Positions 20,028-46,036 are shown, counted from the stretch's first letter. The stretch: 64,000 nt of DNA from Polytrichum commune (GCA_950295325.1 OX485803.1:32477554-32541553), one strand, 5' to 3'. The notes: generated by a model not told the origin, from the sequence alone. Program-made: numbers and translations.

Positions 20028-23000
20028 GCAGAAGAAACGTTGGTCCTAATGGGATCATCGTGATTGAAATGCCCATTCGACCCACCCTTGGTATTATGCC
20101 CACTAGGCATAATAACAGTGGTGCAGGACTACTAACCCCTCTCCGGGTGGGCACTATAGTAACCAAGGTAACCAAGGTGACCATGGAAACTTAGTGATTG
20201 GATGATTTTTTGTATTGGTGATGTTAATGTGGTTGTGATGTTTATAAGGGTATGTGTTTTGTGTTTCTTTGTGTGGTGGTCTCCGAGTGGGCTACTTAGT
20301 GCTTCTTTAAATGTGGGGGTTATTAGCACCGGGTTAGTGGTCCAGGTTTAATTCTTGATGGCCTCTTACGAGCATTGTATTGTGATGTAAGTGACTTGGT
20401 GTATGCTATGTGAGTTTACTTGGCGGAACATATGGCGATCAGCCCTTGCCGTGGGTTGTAACAATCCTTTGGTTCTTGTTGGCATTTTCTTATCTTCTTT
20501 TAATCTTGATTACTTTCTTTTTTTGGTGGGTATTTGGGGTTGTTATGTAGGTTGTGTGTATGTTGGTAGTGATTCGTTGTTTTCTCAACTTTATATGCGG
20601 CATGTTTCCATTCTAACCCTTGCATTCATGATGTATGAGTTTACACATATGCCATGAAGTCCAAGCCAACCCCACCAAGAGGACATTGTTGCCCTAATCC
20701 CATGTTTTGTATCCTAGGAGAAAGTGGACTAGTTGGAACAAGTCACCATTTAAGACCCATGTAACTTAAGAAGTTATTGTAGTATAGTGTAGTTGCAAGA
20801 CCGAAGTCTCCCTTGCTCTCTGAAAGATCAACAATTAACTGCACAAGTCCAGGTTTCAGTGTTTCATTGGCTCCAAGAAAGCCTGCTTTCAGAACTCAAT
20901 TACTTTAGATAAGTTCCAGACTTTTGGCAGGATTACAAGTTTTGTTGGGCACTTCCGGTCTTTATTTATGGTGGCACTGCAGGTGGCTTCCCAACTATCT
21001 TCGCTTCAATCTTCAGATCCACTTATCTAGAGCCTTCATAATAACCCTCCCCTTTATGTGGTTCTTGCACCAGGACATTTTAGGTTGAGGACAGAAGAGT
21101 CACACTCTTGAAGATACGTTGATTACTTACATGAGGTTTGTGTTGTGAGTAGGTTCATTGAATTGATGATAGCCTGTTTTATAAGTACCACATGGTGCCT
21201 CCTCATTAATAAAGTGATTTAAGTACACATGTTTATGTGCTTGTGTTGGGAACTGATTACAGTGGGATTGAATGTAATGCAGATTTTATTTATTTATTTT
21301 GTTTGTTTGTTTGTTTGAGTAAAGAAAAAAGTACGACTTTTTACTATCAAGTTGTGCAATGTGGGCAATGGTGTTCTGCAATAACTTAAGTTATAGTGTG
21401 GACCACACTTTTACCAGAAAACAAAAGGGTGACCATCAAAGTGGCCATGAATTTGGAGTTGCTATTCATTGGAGAAAGAGAGAGAATTATTGTATATGAG
21501 TGTATCACTTAGTCATCCAATGTAACAACCACGAAATAGTATGCATCCCGGAAGTTGTTTTTTTCTTCTTCTTTTTGTTGATTCAACACTAGAATTAGTT
21601 CTAAAAATCTCGAATGAGAGTACCCAAAGTCATTTGCGACGAATTGGCAACAATCCTACAAGGGGTTAAGTTTTGTGTTGGATGGATGAGAGGTACGTTC
21701 ATGTGCAATAATTTCCTCTCACCCTGTTCATGTCCTTTGCTAGTACATTGAATAGTCTTAACATTGTAGGTCACGGTAATATTCTAGAGCCCACATTAAT
21801 GAGAAATAACATGGGTCACATCCATGCCTCACATCCATCTTGACTCCTATGGTTTATTGGTACTACAAACAATCAATATTTTAGTTTAAGCCTTAACCAC
21901 GCATGTAACCTATATTAGCGGTCACCACTCAATCACTATGTCGTTTTTTTTGGCTAGAGTTGAAGTCACATATGTGGCTTACACATTGGTTGCCACATGT
22001 GGATTGGTGTGTATGGGCTACATTTGACAACAAAATATAAAATATTGCACCCAAAGATGTTCATGCAAGGATTTTTTGAGTGCATTTTTTGAGTGCTCAT
22101 CCCATCCAGTGGGATAAGCATTTTTTTTTCCAGATAAACCATCCACAAATAACAAATGCTTATCGGCTCATGTGTTGATACATGGCTCTACTAAATTATG
22201 CACATGTTAAACAATTTTACAATAGATCTTGTTGAAATTTGATGTAGCGTGCCTTATAGGAGTAGTGTTATTGTCAACAATTGATGTAAGTTGCACGACC
22301 TGTGGGGTTAGGTTTCACCATAAATGTTAGCAACCATGTTTCACCAAAGAATGTAATTCCTACCATATACATCCCAATAAATAAAAACATATGCTTTGTA
22401 AATGTATGAAACACCTTCATGGCTCAAAGGCTTTAAATTGCAACTACAATTTGAGATTTGCAGGCGAGAATGCAATGATAGTTTCATGCAATTACTCATA
22501 ATAATGATTGACCTACAATTTGGGCAACATTATAATTAAACTTCCTAAAATATGAAACATCTTCTACCATTTGGAAGAGTCGTGGTGTGTTTTGTAGCCA
22601 ACAAGAAACCCACAAGGCGTGTTTGCAATGAATACGGATGTACATGAGTTTGGTGATTCCATCTTTGCATGAATCAATTCATTGAATTAAGAAGTAGTGG
22701 TGGCTGGCATTCAAGCTACACCATCCTCATAACATTATGAAGGGAAATATGCAATCAACAACATTAATCTTCAAGTGCATGTGCCATCTTGACAAGCTAC
22801 CAATATCCCACACACATGACACTAAAGGGCACTTTGAATATCAATAAAGCCTAAGCACAATCCACAATTTCCATAAAGTTGACAATGCAATGGTGCCTCA
22901 AATTGGTCCATCTACCGTAGTGGCTTGTGTTTCGATGTTGATTAAGGAGTGAGAAATTTCCACACAAGAAGCAACTAAGGGTAAAAAAAAGAAAAACTTA

Positions 23001-26000
23001 GTCCTTAAAGTTTTTTGACCAAGGACTTCTTGCTCACCAAATCTTAATTTGAAATGATTACATTTCACCATGGAACCAAGACTTGAACAATCACTACATT
23101 GTGAGCGTAATTTATTCCTACTACGGATGATGATGACCTAGATGTAGTAAAGAATAACTACCAAACTGGAATTTGAGTAACCAATTGTGCATGTTGAAGT
23201 TAGGCACAATGTAGGTGTTTCTTATTACTTGCTACATGTTGCCGATTGCATTACCCTTTTCAAGGTGCTAGCTTACAATTTAGATAGGGACAACAATGGT
23301 AATCAACAAGCCAAGGAGATTGACTTTTAGGCATTGCAACTAGCCATTATGTGAACATTGCAACCAATAAAACTTTGTTGTCCAATTCTAGGCAAATAAT
23401 ATTGTGCACAATATTCTAGCCCAACATGTGTGAGTTGATTTGGGTGAAGACAAACTTGGCAATGTTGAGAGGGGTGTTGACGTTGTTCACCTCAAAGATT
23501 TTGAAGAAAATGAATGTCACGGACACCTCTTCAACGAGGGAAGAGAAGATGATCTCAATGATGCCATGATGAAGACCTTGATGCTTGTGATTTTGTGGAA
23601 GCTAATGGTAAATATTAGGAGGAGTGCCCCAAAATAAAGTCCAATTTTTGAGGCATATGGATGTAGGATCACAACACCCTTGATCCACCGGAGAAATTGG
23701 TTGAGGGTCCCCACCCAAGGTTGATTGGGAAGTTCAAGGATGCCTTTATTATGAAATCACGGAATAGAATCATGTTGCGGAAAATTATGAGTGAAAAACA
23801 TGTATGTGGTAACCCAATGGTAGAATTACATGCTACCGGGGGGGGGCGCTTAGCGATTTCCACTTGAAGTGGCAAATTCCAAAGCCTTCTTTGGGAATGC
23901 ATGTTCTTATGGGGTTAGAAACCTTGATATGAAATCTTAGTACATGGGAGGAATGTTTTATTGCAACAAAATTGCAAATGTTATGTCAATGTGCTATTTT
24001 GAAAAGAATTATGAGATGTTTCCATGTGACAAACTCCATTGGGAAGGTGATGGACAAGTCAAGTGTAGATTTTGCCAAGATGCACAAAGCGAGCTGGTTA
24101 GTTCAGAGATGAGAGATGTTTGTCAAAGCCATTGGAATCTTGGGGAACTGGTAACGGTGGAAAAATGATGGTAAGGTAAAAGCATATTTATTTATGAGTG
24201 AGGTTGCATGCAATACATATCTCCAAAACCGCAAAAATGAGGTTTCCAATGTGGTAACTTGAGGTTTTGGAGACCAAATATGTTTACAAATTTCTCTCTC
24301 TATATATAGCTGGAAGAATCAAGTTGTGTTAGGTATAAAGGCTCCAAAGAAAGGTTGGGGGGGGGGTTTGAAAATTGTCAAGCAAATGGTAAAAGGGTTA
24401 GAGTACCTAAACCATGTGGTGGTTGTGGACATGTCTTTTACAAGTTGTTGAACAATTTAGGGACTTACTAGTTTAAGGGATTTATGCAATGGGCATGATT
24501 CATTCCAATCGGATGGGGCTTTCCAAAGTGCTCGAAAGTAAGAAAGAGTTTTCAAAAGGCGTGCAAGGTACAATAATGTGGACAATGCACACCTTAAGGA
24601 AGATGAGTGTGGTTTCTTGTATGGACAAAAAACCATTTTTGATTATACCCACACATCAAAACCCATTACCTAATGAGGGGTGAGTCAATCGATACATTAA
24701 AAATGAAAGGATTATGTTACATTAAGGTGGTTGTGGTAGTGGTAGTGGTAGTGCTTCACTTTCTTTAGTTCTATTTCCATAGAAAAGGTTTCAATAAATG
24801 CTTACCATCCCCACCCCACGACCACCCCTTATCCCATTACTCAACGTGGTTAATCATCCTTGTGGTGGTTGTTCATGTTCATGTGGCATCACTAGAAACA
24901 AGGCCAAGGTCCAAAGAGAAAATTGAGGAGGCAATCACTTTAACACCACAATTCTTAACACTACAATATGAAGCCAACAAGGATACTATTCACTTTAATC
25001 TCCTCTCAAGCCCAAGATCTAAACTAGTGATAGATTGTGATTTAAAAGACCGACCCCACCATCAACCAATACCAGAAGGATTCGCACAAGACAAATGTGA
25101 ATGTGAATGAAAATAAAAATAAAAATATAGTTGTGGTTGATTGAGGTGGTCCACCACAACCACGACCACAACCACCTTTGTAGTGTAAATAAATGCTGGA
25201 TATGTATCCTTTTTCTTTGGATTCTACTCGGGTATCTATACTGAGAAGTTCACATTTTTTGATTGTTTGAAGGTATTTTTGTTTTCGATACTATTCATGT
25301 CTATATACAATGCAAGGACCTTCATACCTAGGTGAATTGGCCCCTGATTCGCCCTTGTACCAATATGTTTTAGAATGGCATCGACCCAAACATTTACTTG
25401 GGTATACAAAGATGTTCTCACCTTGAGATACTCATCAAATACCAAGACTTAACTAGTATTACAATTTTGATACCCAAGGGGTGGTTCTTTGATACCGTTA
25501 CTTATGTCGATTATTGATACCATGCATTCACCTACATCCTAACACTACTCAACACATATCTTCTTGCAGAGTTTTACACTCCACGCTACAGTGTCAGCTT
25601 GATGATGTAGGAAGACCCTTACTTTGCAGAGCAATGCCATGACACCAGTCCAACAATTGGTGTAAACAACTCTTGAGAACCTACCAACCACCGTGTAGTA
25701 GATCATCAACCCACCTCGTGGTCCCCTAAGACCACGCGACCCGGCACTCATTGGTTGCTCGTCGCCAATTCATTCAAGCACTGATGAGATGAGTGAGGTG
25801 AGACGTACGTCAAGAGCAAGGCCGAATGTGTATGTATTGGAGGTCGGCTGCATTGAAGGCTTAATCTGTGGGCAGCAGGGCAGGGAAGGGAAGGGTAAGG
25901 GAAGGTTCCGTTTCCTCCGGCGAGGCCAAGGCATGAGCGGCTCTGCTCTGCTTATGTAAATTAATCACGGCCACTGCCACATGAGTCCATTTCCTCCATC

Positions 26001-26058
26001 TTTGTAGGACTCCCGCCTTGTCAGAACAATGGCCACAACACCATAGTCCTCTAATTAA
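19963..26058. other. gene-poor stretch, about 6 kb
   Basis: No gene could be supported. There is a (GA)n run at 19995-20030 and a 'ttta/tttg' simple repeat at 21283-21318. From about 22600 to 24700 a string of short + strand frames (23440-23637, 23944-24168, 24489-24683) has a coding-like flavour. One contains KCRFC and a nearby stretch reads CGGCGHVF, which could be debris of a zinc-finger-bearing transposon protein, but no family is recognised and stops are frequent. A GGT/GTA-rich repeat lies at 24728-24755. Confidence 0.3.
19995..20030. repeat. (GA)n microsatellite
   Basis: This is a run of alternating GA interrupted by single A insertions. The long frame across it is a translation of the repeat. 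Confidence 0.85.
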
Positions 26059-26618
26059 GGGGGCTGTTTACACCATGGACCATGATGTCGTCCCAGAGAC
26101 TTGTAAAATTTGTGATTGGTTGTTGAAATCGTCCCGGGATCACTTCGGTTGACACCAACAAAAAAATGTCAGAGTGATCGTGAAGTTCAAGGTCCATATT
26201 TTAAGGCCTACATTATCCACTGGCATGGTCCAACAAGTTTTGCGGTGGGAGAGGTAAAAGAGGTGCTTTGGTAGAGAAAGGCAGGGGCTCATGGCAAAGA
26301 AATGTTGTTATAATAAGATTATAATGAATTAGTTTATTGGGGAAGAGAAGATGAAGACAAGAGAAGATAAGAAACTGGTCAAACTTAACTTCTTTTGGAG
26401 GTCAAAGCTGCCTTTTTTGGGCATATATTAAAAAAAATGAGCACATTCACTCTTTGGCGCATGGTCATTCCTCTTGGTCCACATTCGGTTTACACCTAGT
26501 GAGGGGTCCAAAGGCTTTGTAAATCGGACCATGGAGGTTGGACCATGTGAAGCCATACCATGAAAAAATGCCACCTTCCATGGTCTGATTTCATGGTCCA
26601 TGATGTAAACCGACCCTC
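26059..26618. mobile_element. candidate TIR element, about 560 bp
   Basis: The left end GGGCTGTTTACACCATGG and the right end (read in complement) GGGTCGGTTTACATCATGG are inverted relatives, followed on both sides by ACCATGA. Several 'ggaccatg' blocks repeat inside. No target duplication is convincing and there is no coding capacity. Confidence 0.4.
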
Positions 26619-27917
26619 ATGTAGAAAAACTAAAAATGGTTAATGACCACTACTAGTGCACTAGACTAGGGGTAGAATGATTCCTGTATGGACACAAAAT
26701 GGCTAATTGTGAAAGTGGTGACCTGAAAAAGATGTTATGATAGGTGAGATGCAATGGGTATTGTTTCACACCACTTGCGATCATTTTTTAGTGTCATGAA
26801 ATTAACCGTTTTGCGTGCATTCGTATGCAACATAAAATGTTTTGATGCTCATATTAGGGAGACTCTATTGTACAAGTAAGTAATTTAACTTACTTGCCTC
26901 TTTGAAAAAATGCAACTAACGATTTACATGGAATAAAACTACGAAACAACTTGCAATCCTCATCATTTCCTCTACTCCATCTCTGTGTCTGAAAAGTATT
27001 GCACAATTTCGAAGCCACTCTTGCTGGCCGAATCAGCTAATTTTCACCATTTTCCGTAACTCTACCTTAACTTACTCATGGAGTCCTCCATCCCAACCAC
27101 CACCACGACCTTGGTGCTCGCTAACTTGTAAACTTTTCACCTTAGGCAAAGCTGCTTCGAGGACCGCAAGCTCGAGTCTCATCAGTCGTCTCTTCTCCCC
27201 CCTTGCATCGGATCAGCAGCGAAGTTAGCCTTTGCCAGATTTGTATGCAGTTAGGTGACTGTCATCTGCCAAAAGATCCACCCAACCTAGGAATGCGAGA
27301 AGGTGCCACAGAGAGCTGCACGTTACGCTAAGTTTTTTTTACCACAGGGACGAAGGAAGGCACGCAGGCAGGCCGGCATCGCAGCAGGAAGGAGCCATAG
27401 CCTGACAGGAGTTACTATTGGGTTGGTTCTTGTGGGAGAGGGAGAGAGGGAGAGAGAGAGAGAGAGAGAGAGTGCGAGGCATTGCAGGTTTAGTGAATGT
27501 GAGCTGAAGTTGCAGGAATTGGAAGAGCACTGGGATGGTATACTTTCAAATCCTGGAAGATGTGCCAGGCAGGGGGAGGAGGGGGCGAAATACATTGTTT
27601 GAATGGTGGACAGACACAATGCATGTTTGAAAGATAGTTTTAGGTGTTGGTTGTTGCATAGTAGCAGTGGTTCAGGGTAGAGCAGGTGCAACATCTGGTG
27701 CTAATGAGGCTGAGGAGATTCTTGTGCATCGAAGGTCACGGGGTTCACAGGAGAACCACCGGTTTGGGATCAACAGCAATATTGCAGGGATTGGGTTTTG
27801 GTGGACACCGGAGGCGAGGGACGACCACCCTGGATTTCGAGTACTCCGTGTCTCGCCCCAAGGATGGCTGCTGCATCGAGATGGTTGTTAGAATTCGACA
27901 ACATGGCCATTGGGAGA
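26619..27917. other. intergenic upstream of the receptor-kinase gene
   Basis: GC content rises from about 27050. A (GA)n tract lies at 27431-27472. Overlapping open frames on both strands at 27303-27925 are not supported by any motif. This may be a distal promoter or a non-coding exon of an unseen gene. Confidence 0.3.
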
Positions 27918-29032
27918 TTTTCTAAGCAAGGTTGTCCTTTCCTTTCCTTTCATTCATATTGGACATTTCAAGATATAATGCTGGTTCTTACTCTCTTCTT
28001 CCTAACGAAAGAGGAACTCTCTGGTAAGAAGAGAAACCAACGAACATTGTCAACTTCTCGGAAGGTTAAGTTGCAAATGAGTCAATGCGATATTGAAGTT
28101 GACTGGTAGGTAGTTCTACCGCAGTCTGGATCAAGAGGAGGAACCATCACAAGTGCAGGACTTTGAATGTGGAATATGCCCAAAATGTTAACCTGGCATG
28201 AGAATGCCCAACGAACTAGTTGCAGATACAAGATGAGTTCCTATGTTGCTTAGGATGATCAGAATTGGTACAATACGACATCATTGGCCATTGCGAGCTT
28301 CTTTAAGCAAGGCTGATCCTTCCCTTTCATTCACATTAGACATTTCAAGATATAATGATGCTTCTGACTCTCTTCTCAACGAAAGAGGAACTCTCTGGTA
28401 CGAAAGAAAGCAATGAACACTGGCAACTTCTAGGAAAGCTGAGTTGAAAATGAGTCAATGGGATATTGAATTTGAATGGTATGTAGTTCTGCCGTAGTCT
28501 GGATCAAGAGGAGGAACCATCCAACACAAGTTCCGTGGTAATGACGGCAATGTTGTGCGTGAAGGACTTGAATGTGGAATGTACCCAAATTTTTGACCTA
28601 GTATGACAATTCCCAACGCACCAGTTGTAGATATAAGATGAGTTTCTTTGTCACTCAGGGTGATCCGATGCGGTAGGGATTTGAGAAAGCCTTCCAAAAA
28701 CCTGTGAACAAGTTTCTTGAGCTGGTTGGGGCAAGAGGGACCAAACCCCAAAAACCTGTCTCTACCCATTCACTTTTGAGATATTGGTTAAATGCGCAAA
28801 AGGATTTGAATGTGGAATACCCCAAACATGTTCATTTAGTTTGACTATGCCCAATGCACCAGCTCCAGATATAAGATGAGTTCCTTTGTCACTTAGGGTG
28901 TTCAGAATCGGTAGGGATTTGAGAAAGCCTTCAAAAAACCGGTGAACAAATATCTTGAGCTGGTTGGTTCAAGAAGGATGAAACCCCAGAAACCTGTCGC
29001 TACCCATTCACTTCTGAGATGATGGTTAATTA
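27918..29032. repeat. imperfect tandem duplication, units of roughly 240-400 bp
   Basis: A block starting 'cctttcctttcattcatatt' and running through 'ctggatcaagaggaggaacc' (27930-28150) recurs at 28318-28520. A second block containing 'agatataagatgagttcctt' and 'ggatttgagaaagcctt' occurs at 28610-28790 and again at 28855-29030, with a partial earlier copy near 28170-28270. It is non-coding and sits about 460 bp upstream of the receptor-kinase start codon. Confidence 0.65.
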
Positions 29033-29492
29033 AATCCCTTGAGGCTTAAGCTATGCATCTGGGACTTGAGAGATGCAACAGAGATTGAAGTTAAGACAGA
29101 TTTGTGTAACTATAGCACACAAGTTTGTACTCTTCTCCATTATTACTATTTACGTGTTTTGGAGCATCTACCCGGGCTTTCAATACTGAAATCTCAAGCA
29201 TGTGTAAGGACGTTCTCTTTCTATTCTAGCTTCAAGAACAAACTTCCAAGAATCAAGGTCAAGTGACAACCTTTCATTAGTTGACGCCTCATTGTTGCCT
29301 ATCTTCTTTGGACACAAAGCCTTCTCCCAACTACCAAAAATCAATGTACGAGGTGTACTCCAAATGGAATCATTCTTAGTTTATCTGGATTACCCAAGAA
29401 TTATTACAATTGTGTCCGAACGAAAATAGGCTACAGAAGAATGTCATGAAGAGATCCACCTGACATTTGGCTTTGATGCAACAGGGCGATGG

Positions 29493-41338
<11,846 letters not shown>

Positions 41339-42364
41339 CGAATTCCTTGAGTAACTCGGGTAACAACTTTTCAACAACCACAAGACACCTTCCACCAGTT
41401 GGAGCAGAAACAATAGTTGAGCTCACTGACGACATGAAATCAACAAAGTGAAAGTTTGTGGGAGGACCTGAGACCTTTGTTTGCTCTAAGATACATTGGT
41501 TTCTTCGCAAATGTCTTGAGGCCGACAAGGAGGCGCTGCGTTCTTTAAAAACCCAGAACGACCCACTTCGGTAATGAATGGAGTGATGATGCTGTATTCT
41601 TACTGGTATGGTAAGAAAACTTGTGGCATGGAATATGCACTGCTGTTTTTATCAAGAGCTTACTCATTGCATTTTGGAGCTTTCTTGGACTTCTACGAGT
41701 TACTGAATCACAAAATACAAATTTTAGTAACATTTGTGTGGGTCTGGTTTTCGCAGAGGCAAACATATCTGGAGTGCAAGAGTTGCCTTGGTGTGAATGC
41801 AGGTTACAAGTTAATATGCTTCCAACAGTTTTGTTCAGGTGGTTTGATTCCGATAGAAATTCTTTGTACTAAATTTACCATGTCTGATTTGTTGCAAAAA
41901 TGAGCCACGATTGTTGCAGTTCATTCACAAACTGTTCTTGGCTCAGTGACCATCTTTCATAATGTTACAAGTTTATCCTTTGCCTGCTTGGTTGGAATGC
42001 TTTGCAGTGACAGCATAATTCCATGAACAACTTTTATGGGATTGTGGAAACTGTGGACCAGGAATTTACTAATTACTTATCATCTAAAGAATTATCTCTT
42101 GTAGTGTACTCTAAAGTGTTATATGTTAAGATATATAGTGCTTATCTGAAGCTATACGTGACATGGGAATCTGCTCCAAGTACTCTGCCTGATGTGAGGG
42201 TCCACATAACTTAGTTGATATTGTAGGCACAAAACAACTAGCAAAACACCTATTCAAAGGCTTTTTTTTGTTGTTTTGGTGACTGCTGGCTCAACTTTTG
42301 CTGCAGGAAAGAAGGCTTTGAATAGTTACAGTTCCTTAAATCTCATAAAAGAAACCGTTCTCTC
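41339..42364. other. downstream region of the receptor-kinase gene
   Basis: This is probably 3' UTR followed by intergenic DNA. Open frames on both strands (for example 41574-41903) show no motif. Confidence 0.35.
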
Positions 42365-43020
42365 TTAATAAGTGAAACAGGCTTGAATGCGAATAATACA
42401 CTTGTAAAAATATGTTGTAACCAACGTGAAGCATGTCTGTAAAACAGGCCTGTCAAGACGAGAAGTGAAGATCCAAAGAAACTCGAAACAGGTATAGTGG
42501 ATAGTATGGACAATTTTTACTGGAGAGATGCAACATGAGAGGCAATGAAGAAGAAACATTTCACATGCAACAAGACGTTTCCACATGAGGTCTTCAAGTT
42601 GGTGTGAATGCCACTGGCTATGATTGAACACCATATCATTGTGGGACACCCAGATTCTCCAAAGGCATGCTCCTCTCATCAAATGCCAGATTCTGTTACA
42701 ATGACGTAGAAAAGTGTGGACAAAGTTGGTATTGGTAGCTCATTCTGGACCTTGAAACTGCATTGCAAGGGAGCTGTGGGCACCTTTGGTTCGTGGTGAC
42801 TGTTGCGGTTATGGTTAGTTGTGCAAGTGTGTCTTAATCTGGACATTAAGTCTGGAATCTGTTCAGGTGTTTTCTTCTGGCACCCATTCCAAACCTGGCT
42901 TGAGGCAAATGAGATGTTTGTGAGGTGTATCATGTTTTCATCAAATATAAAGTTGCCATTTGAGTCCCTCAAAAAAGAAATATCTCCCACTTGGCATAGG
43001 TTCTACAGTCCACTGTTGAC
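42365..43020 (-). pseudogene. LINE (non-LTR retrotransposon) remnant, 3' end of ORF2
   Basis: Read on the minus strand, a frame near 42640-42720 gives RIWHLMRGACLWRIWVSHND followed by a VFN..W segment. This resembles the W-rich C-terminal region after the reverse transcriptase of plant LINEs (zf-RVT and linker to RNase H). The frame upstream (42679-42990) is shifted relative to it and contains stops outside the listed stretch, so the copy is dead. No reverse-transcriptase catalytic motif is present in the window. The assignment rests on a remembered pattern, not on a search. Confidence 0.4.
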
Positions 43021-44351
43021 ATGTGTTACCCCGACAAGTGTTAAAATTGCATATGTGTAAAGGAGAATTGTGCTCCCCCCCCCAAAAAAACTCAAGAATT
43101 GCACTAGTAAGTGTTAAGACTTTATAAAAATCATGCTTCCGTATTCAATGAATTCACTTCATGACTAGAAGAAAATTGATGTAAATTCTAACCCTAAATC
43201 CTAAAGCCTACTACTTTATTGGAACAACTAACATGGGTATTTGTAAAGAGTGAAACTAGATCCACTATGAATGCACATGGGTTCATCAACTATGAACTGG
43301 AATTTGATCTAGACAATCCCTAAATACCTATTGAGGAGGAAATTATAAGTATGCTTGAAGAAAGAGATTGATGTAGAGTCATAATGAACCCATTGAAGAA
43401 GTCGACAATATGCAAATTGGTGGTAGATAGAGAGGATTCAAGGATATTGAAAGTGCATTAGTGACCTTGAAACAACTTTTGGAACAAAGACCTACTGATG
43501 TTACACTTCTCATCCAAAGCATTCAAACACTTCATAAGGAAACATAATCTTGTCATGCACAAGAATCTCATCAAGCTACTATAGATTTGTTCTTCCATTA
43601 CCCTTAGATGTATGATGACATTCATATCTTATGTATTTTCATCCTTTATTTATATAAGTGTTATTGTTTCTAATTCCAAAGTCATGTAAATGCTATTGAT
43701 GTAAGTGTTACAAACTGTCTATGTTGCCCCCGATAAGAGTTCAAATTAACACCACATACATGCTACAAGTTTCCTTGCTCTGAAGTGTTAACAAATGTCG
43801 AGGGTGGAGTGTAGACAATGGAAGGGTTCTCAAGCAAAACATGAACAAATGAAAGAAATTTAATAAACAACATTGATTGAGTCAACCTTCAATGGACAAG
43901 CATCAACTTCAAATCCCTTCAACGTACCCCCCCCCGTATTTTAAGAAAGCCATAGTTGCGAGTGAAATAGATCTTTGCCACAATGGCCCCAAAACCTTAA
44001 AGTACATATGGAAAATAGGGGGAGGGGGGGGGGGGGGGTAGAAAATATGATGGCCAAATTGCGATGGTTACTTTGGTGTGGCCAAATTGTGAAATATGAG
44101 GAGGTGATGAATTTCACAGATATTGGTTTCGAAGACTTGGCAACAAACATGAAAATAATGAAGCCAAGTGGCCTCTTATGCATATATTTTGTTGTTACAA
44201 ATGGCTATCACAATGTTTAACGAATATGAAATAGTTGTATCTTTTTATTATAGGAAATTATTTTAACATCAACAACCAAGACCAAATTTTCAAAACTCAT
44301 CAGTCAATTATAACGTGTCAAAGTTGTGTGGGGGAATCGAACTCTGGTCAC
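43021..44351. other. intergenic, no gene seen
   Basis: No gene is supported. It contains a C-run at 43075-43083 and a long G-run at 44015-44038. Confidence 0.35.
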
Positions 44352-44849
44352 CACGGGTAGATCACTTAGTGCATTTTAAAAACGACGTGCAGCATAATAT
44401 AGAGAGGATTAAAATCATTTGAAATAAAAATTATAAAGGAATTCCAAATAATGAAGGGGCCATTAAATGTAGACAATCCCATTATAAGTAAGTTAGATGG
44501 ACATAAAACGTGGGCCATTATTTTTTTGTAAAATTCATATAGGGGCTGAAGATAAGGATCCTAGAAGGTATGTTTAGTATGGTATGTAAATGGGTTTAGG
44601 ACTCACGGGGATGGATGATAATTGGGATTTCCGTCTGTCCAAAAATGGCTTTAAAGGAATATAAAGTACAAAAAATTGCAGTGACTTGGACAATATAAGT
44701 AATGAAAGGGTGCAAACAAATGGGCCATTTTTGAGATTTAAGTAATTATAGGGAGGTTTTAATTCAACCCTTGAAGGTAAATAGCCCCAAAACAAAAAAC
44801 CCCCAGCCGCACGTGGTGCACAAAAAAGCCTTAGAGTGATCTACCCGTG
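44352..44849 (+). mobile_element. hAT-like short element A (CACGGG family)
   Basis: This 498-bp element has inverted ends CACGGGTAGATCACT. It is flanked by an exact 8-bp duplication ctggtcac (44344-44351 and 44850-44857). The 8-bp duplication points to the hAT superfamily. It contains no open frame for a transposase. Elements B and C are its relatives. Confidence 0.85.
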
Positions 44850-44857
44850 CTGGTCAC

Positions 44858-45627
44858 AAGGACCTTGCCCATTGTAGCATGCAATGGATCTACACACAAA
44901 ACAAACCACATGAGAAGAAACCAAACAAATTCCACAAAGAATATGAATAAAAAAGAGAGAATTAGAATTCAAAAGCTAAAACTCCTCCTTTCCCACATAA
45001 ACCAACTACTTTGTGAATGGACCTTGTTGGATTGGATAAGCTACACCCCATGCCTTGTTGTGCACATGCCACAATAGGTTACAACTCATTATGTCAACTA
45101 CCTACCATGTCATTTATCTAAGTGCCAACTCCATAGAGACAGTTCAAAATTCAAATCCAAATCCAACATGTATAGCCTCCAAGTTGTAGTCCTACACAAT
45201 TAGCTTCCTATTCTATCACTAGAAAATGGTAAGTGTGCCCTAACTTATATGATGCTCATGTATTGATCAAAGCCCCAAAAAACCAAGCTTGGGCTTCGAA
45301 GTTCCACAAAAAAGGGATTGCTAAAGCCCCTCTTCAACATTCATCCTCCAAGCTCCTACACGCTAGTTGTTGAATACTTGGAATGCAACACTAATTCAAA
45401 CCTCACATGAAAGGTTTATTGATCTATACCTATTCTGAATTGCATGTCAAAAGTATGTGGTTGTTGGAGCTCTGTCTCCACAACAACCACAAAACCACAT
45501 TTATAAGTGATAAAAACCTAAAGCATGAGCAACAAAATGAGACTACTTAGACTAGAAGTGAGAAATGTACCAACAATCTAGGTTTCACATTTCTCTTCCA
45601 TAGCAACCTCTCTTAATCTCCAACTTC
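44858..45627. other. spacer between element A and the hAT transposase relic
   Basis: No gene is seen. It may be the 3' non-coding part of the decayed hAT element whose transposase lies to the right on the minus strand. Confidence 0.3.
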
Positions 45628-46036
45628 TAGTCAGCTATGGCCTCTTGATATTGAGGAGTTTTGCAATGTGTAGAATTTTTGAGCATACAACTTCACCAAA
45701 CACTCCAAGTGGTTGGTCAACATGTTTCTGAGTTATTTTTCACGTATGCCATAGTGTTGAAAACTCTTTCGTCTTCCACACTTCTTAGTATGAGTATCAT
45801 AGCTAGTTCAGCTAGTTTTACATATTCAAAAATACACTTAGTTACCAGGGCGCTGCCCTACAACTTCTTCCGAAGCATCCCCAATGGATTCTCAACAATG
45901 GGCAATTCACAAGCCCATTGATTTGTTTGATCATGGTCATTCTATAGAATGAGGCTTGTGAATCTAGGAGGTCCCCAACTAGTAGTGTTGGTTCAAAGAG
46001 CTCTTTGTCACCAAATGTCTAAGCCTTGCAATAGAA

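Noticed and set aside
19921-20184. Minus-strand frame with serine/leucine run
   Set aside because: It is a translation of the (GA)n microsatellite.
27303-27694. Overlapping frames on both strands near the (GA)n tract
   Set aside because: The repeated Arg/Glu and Leu/Ser runs come from the microsatellite. Neither strand has a recognisable domain.
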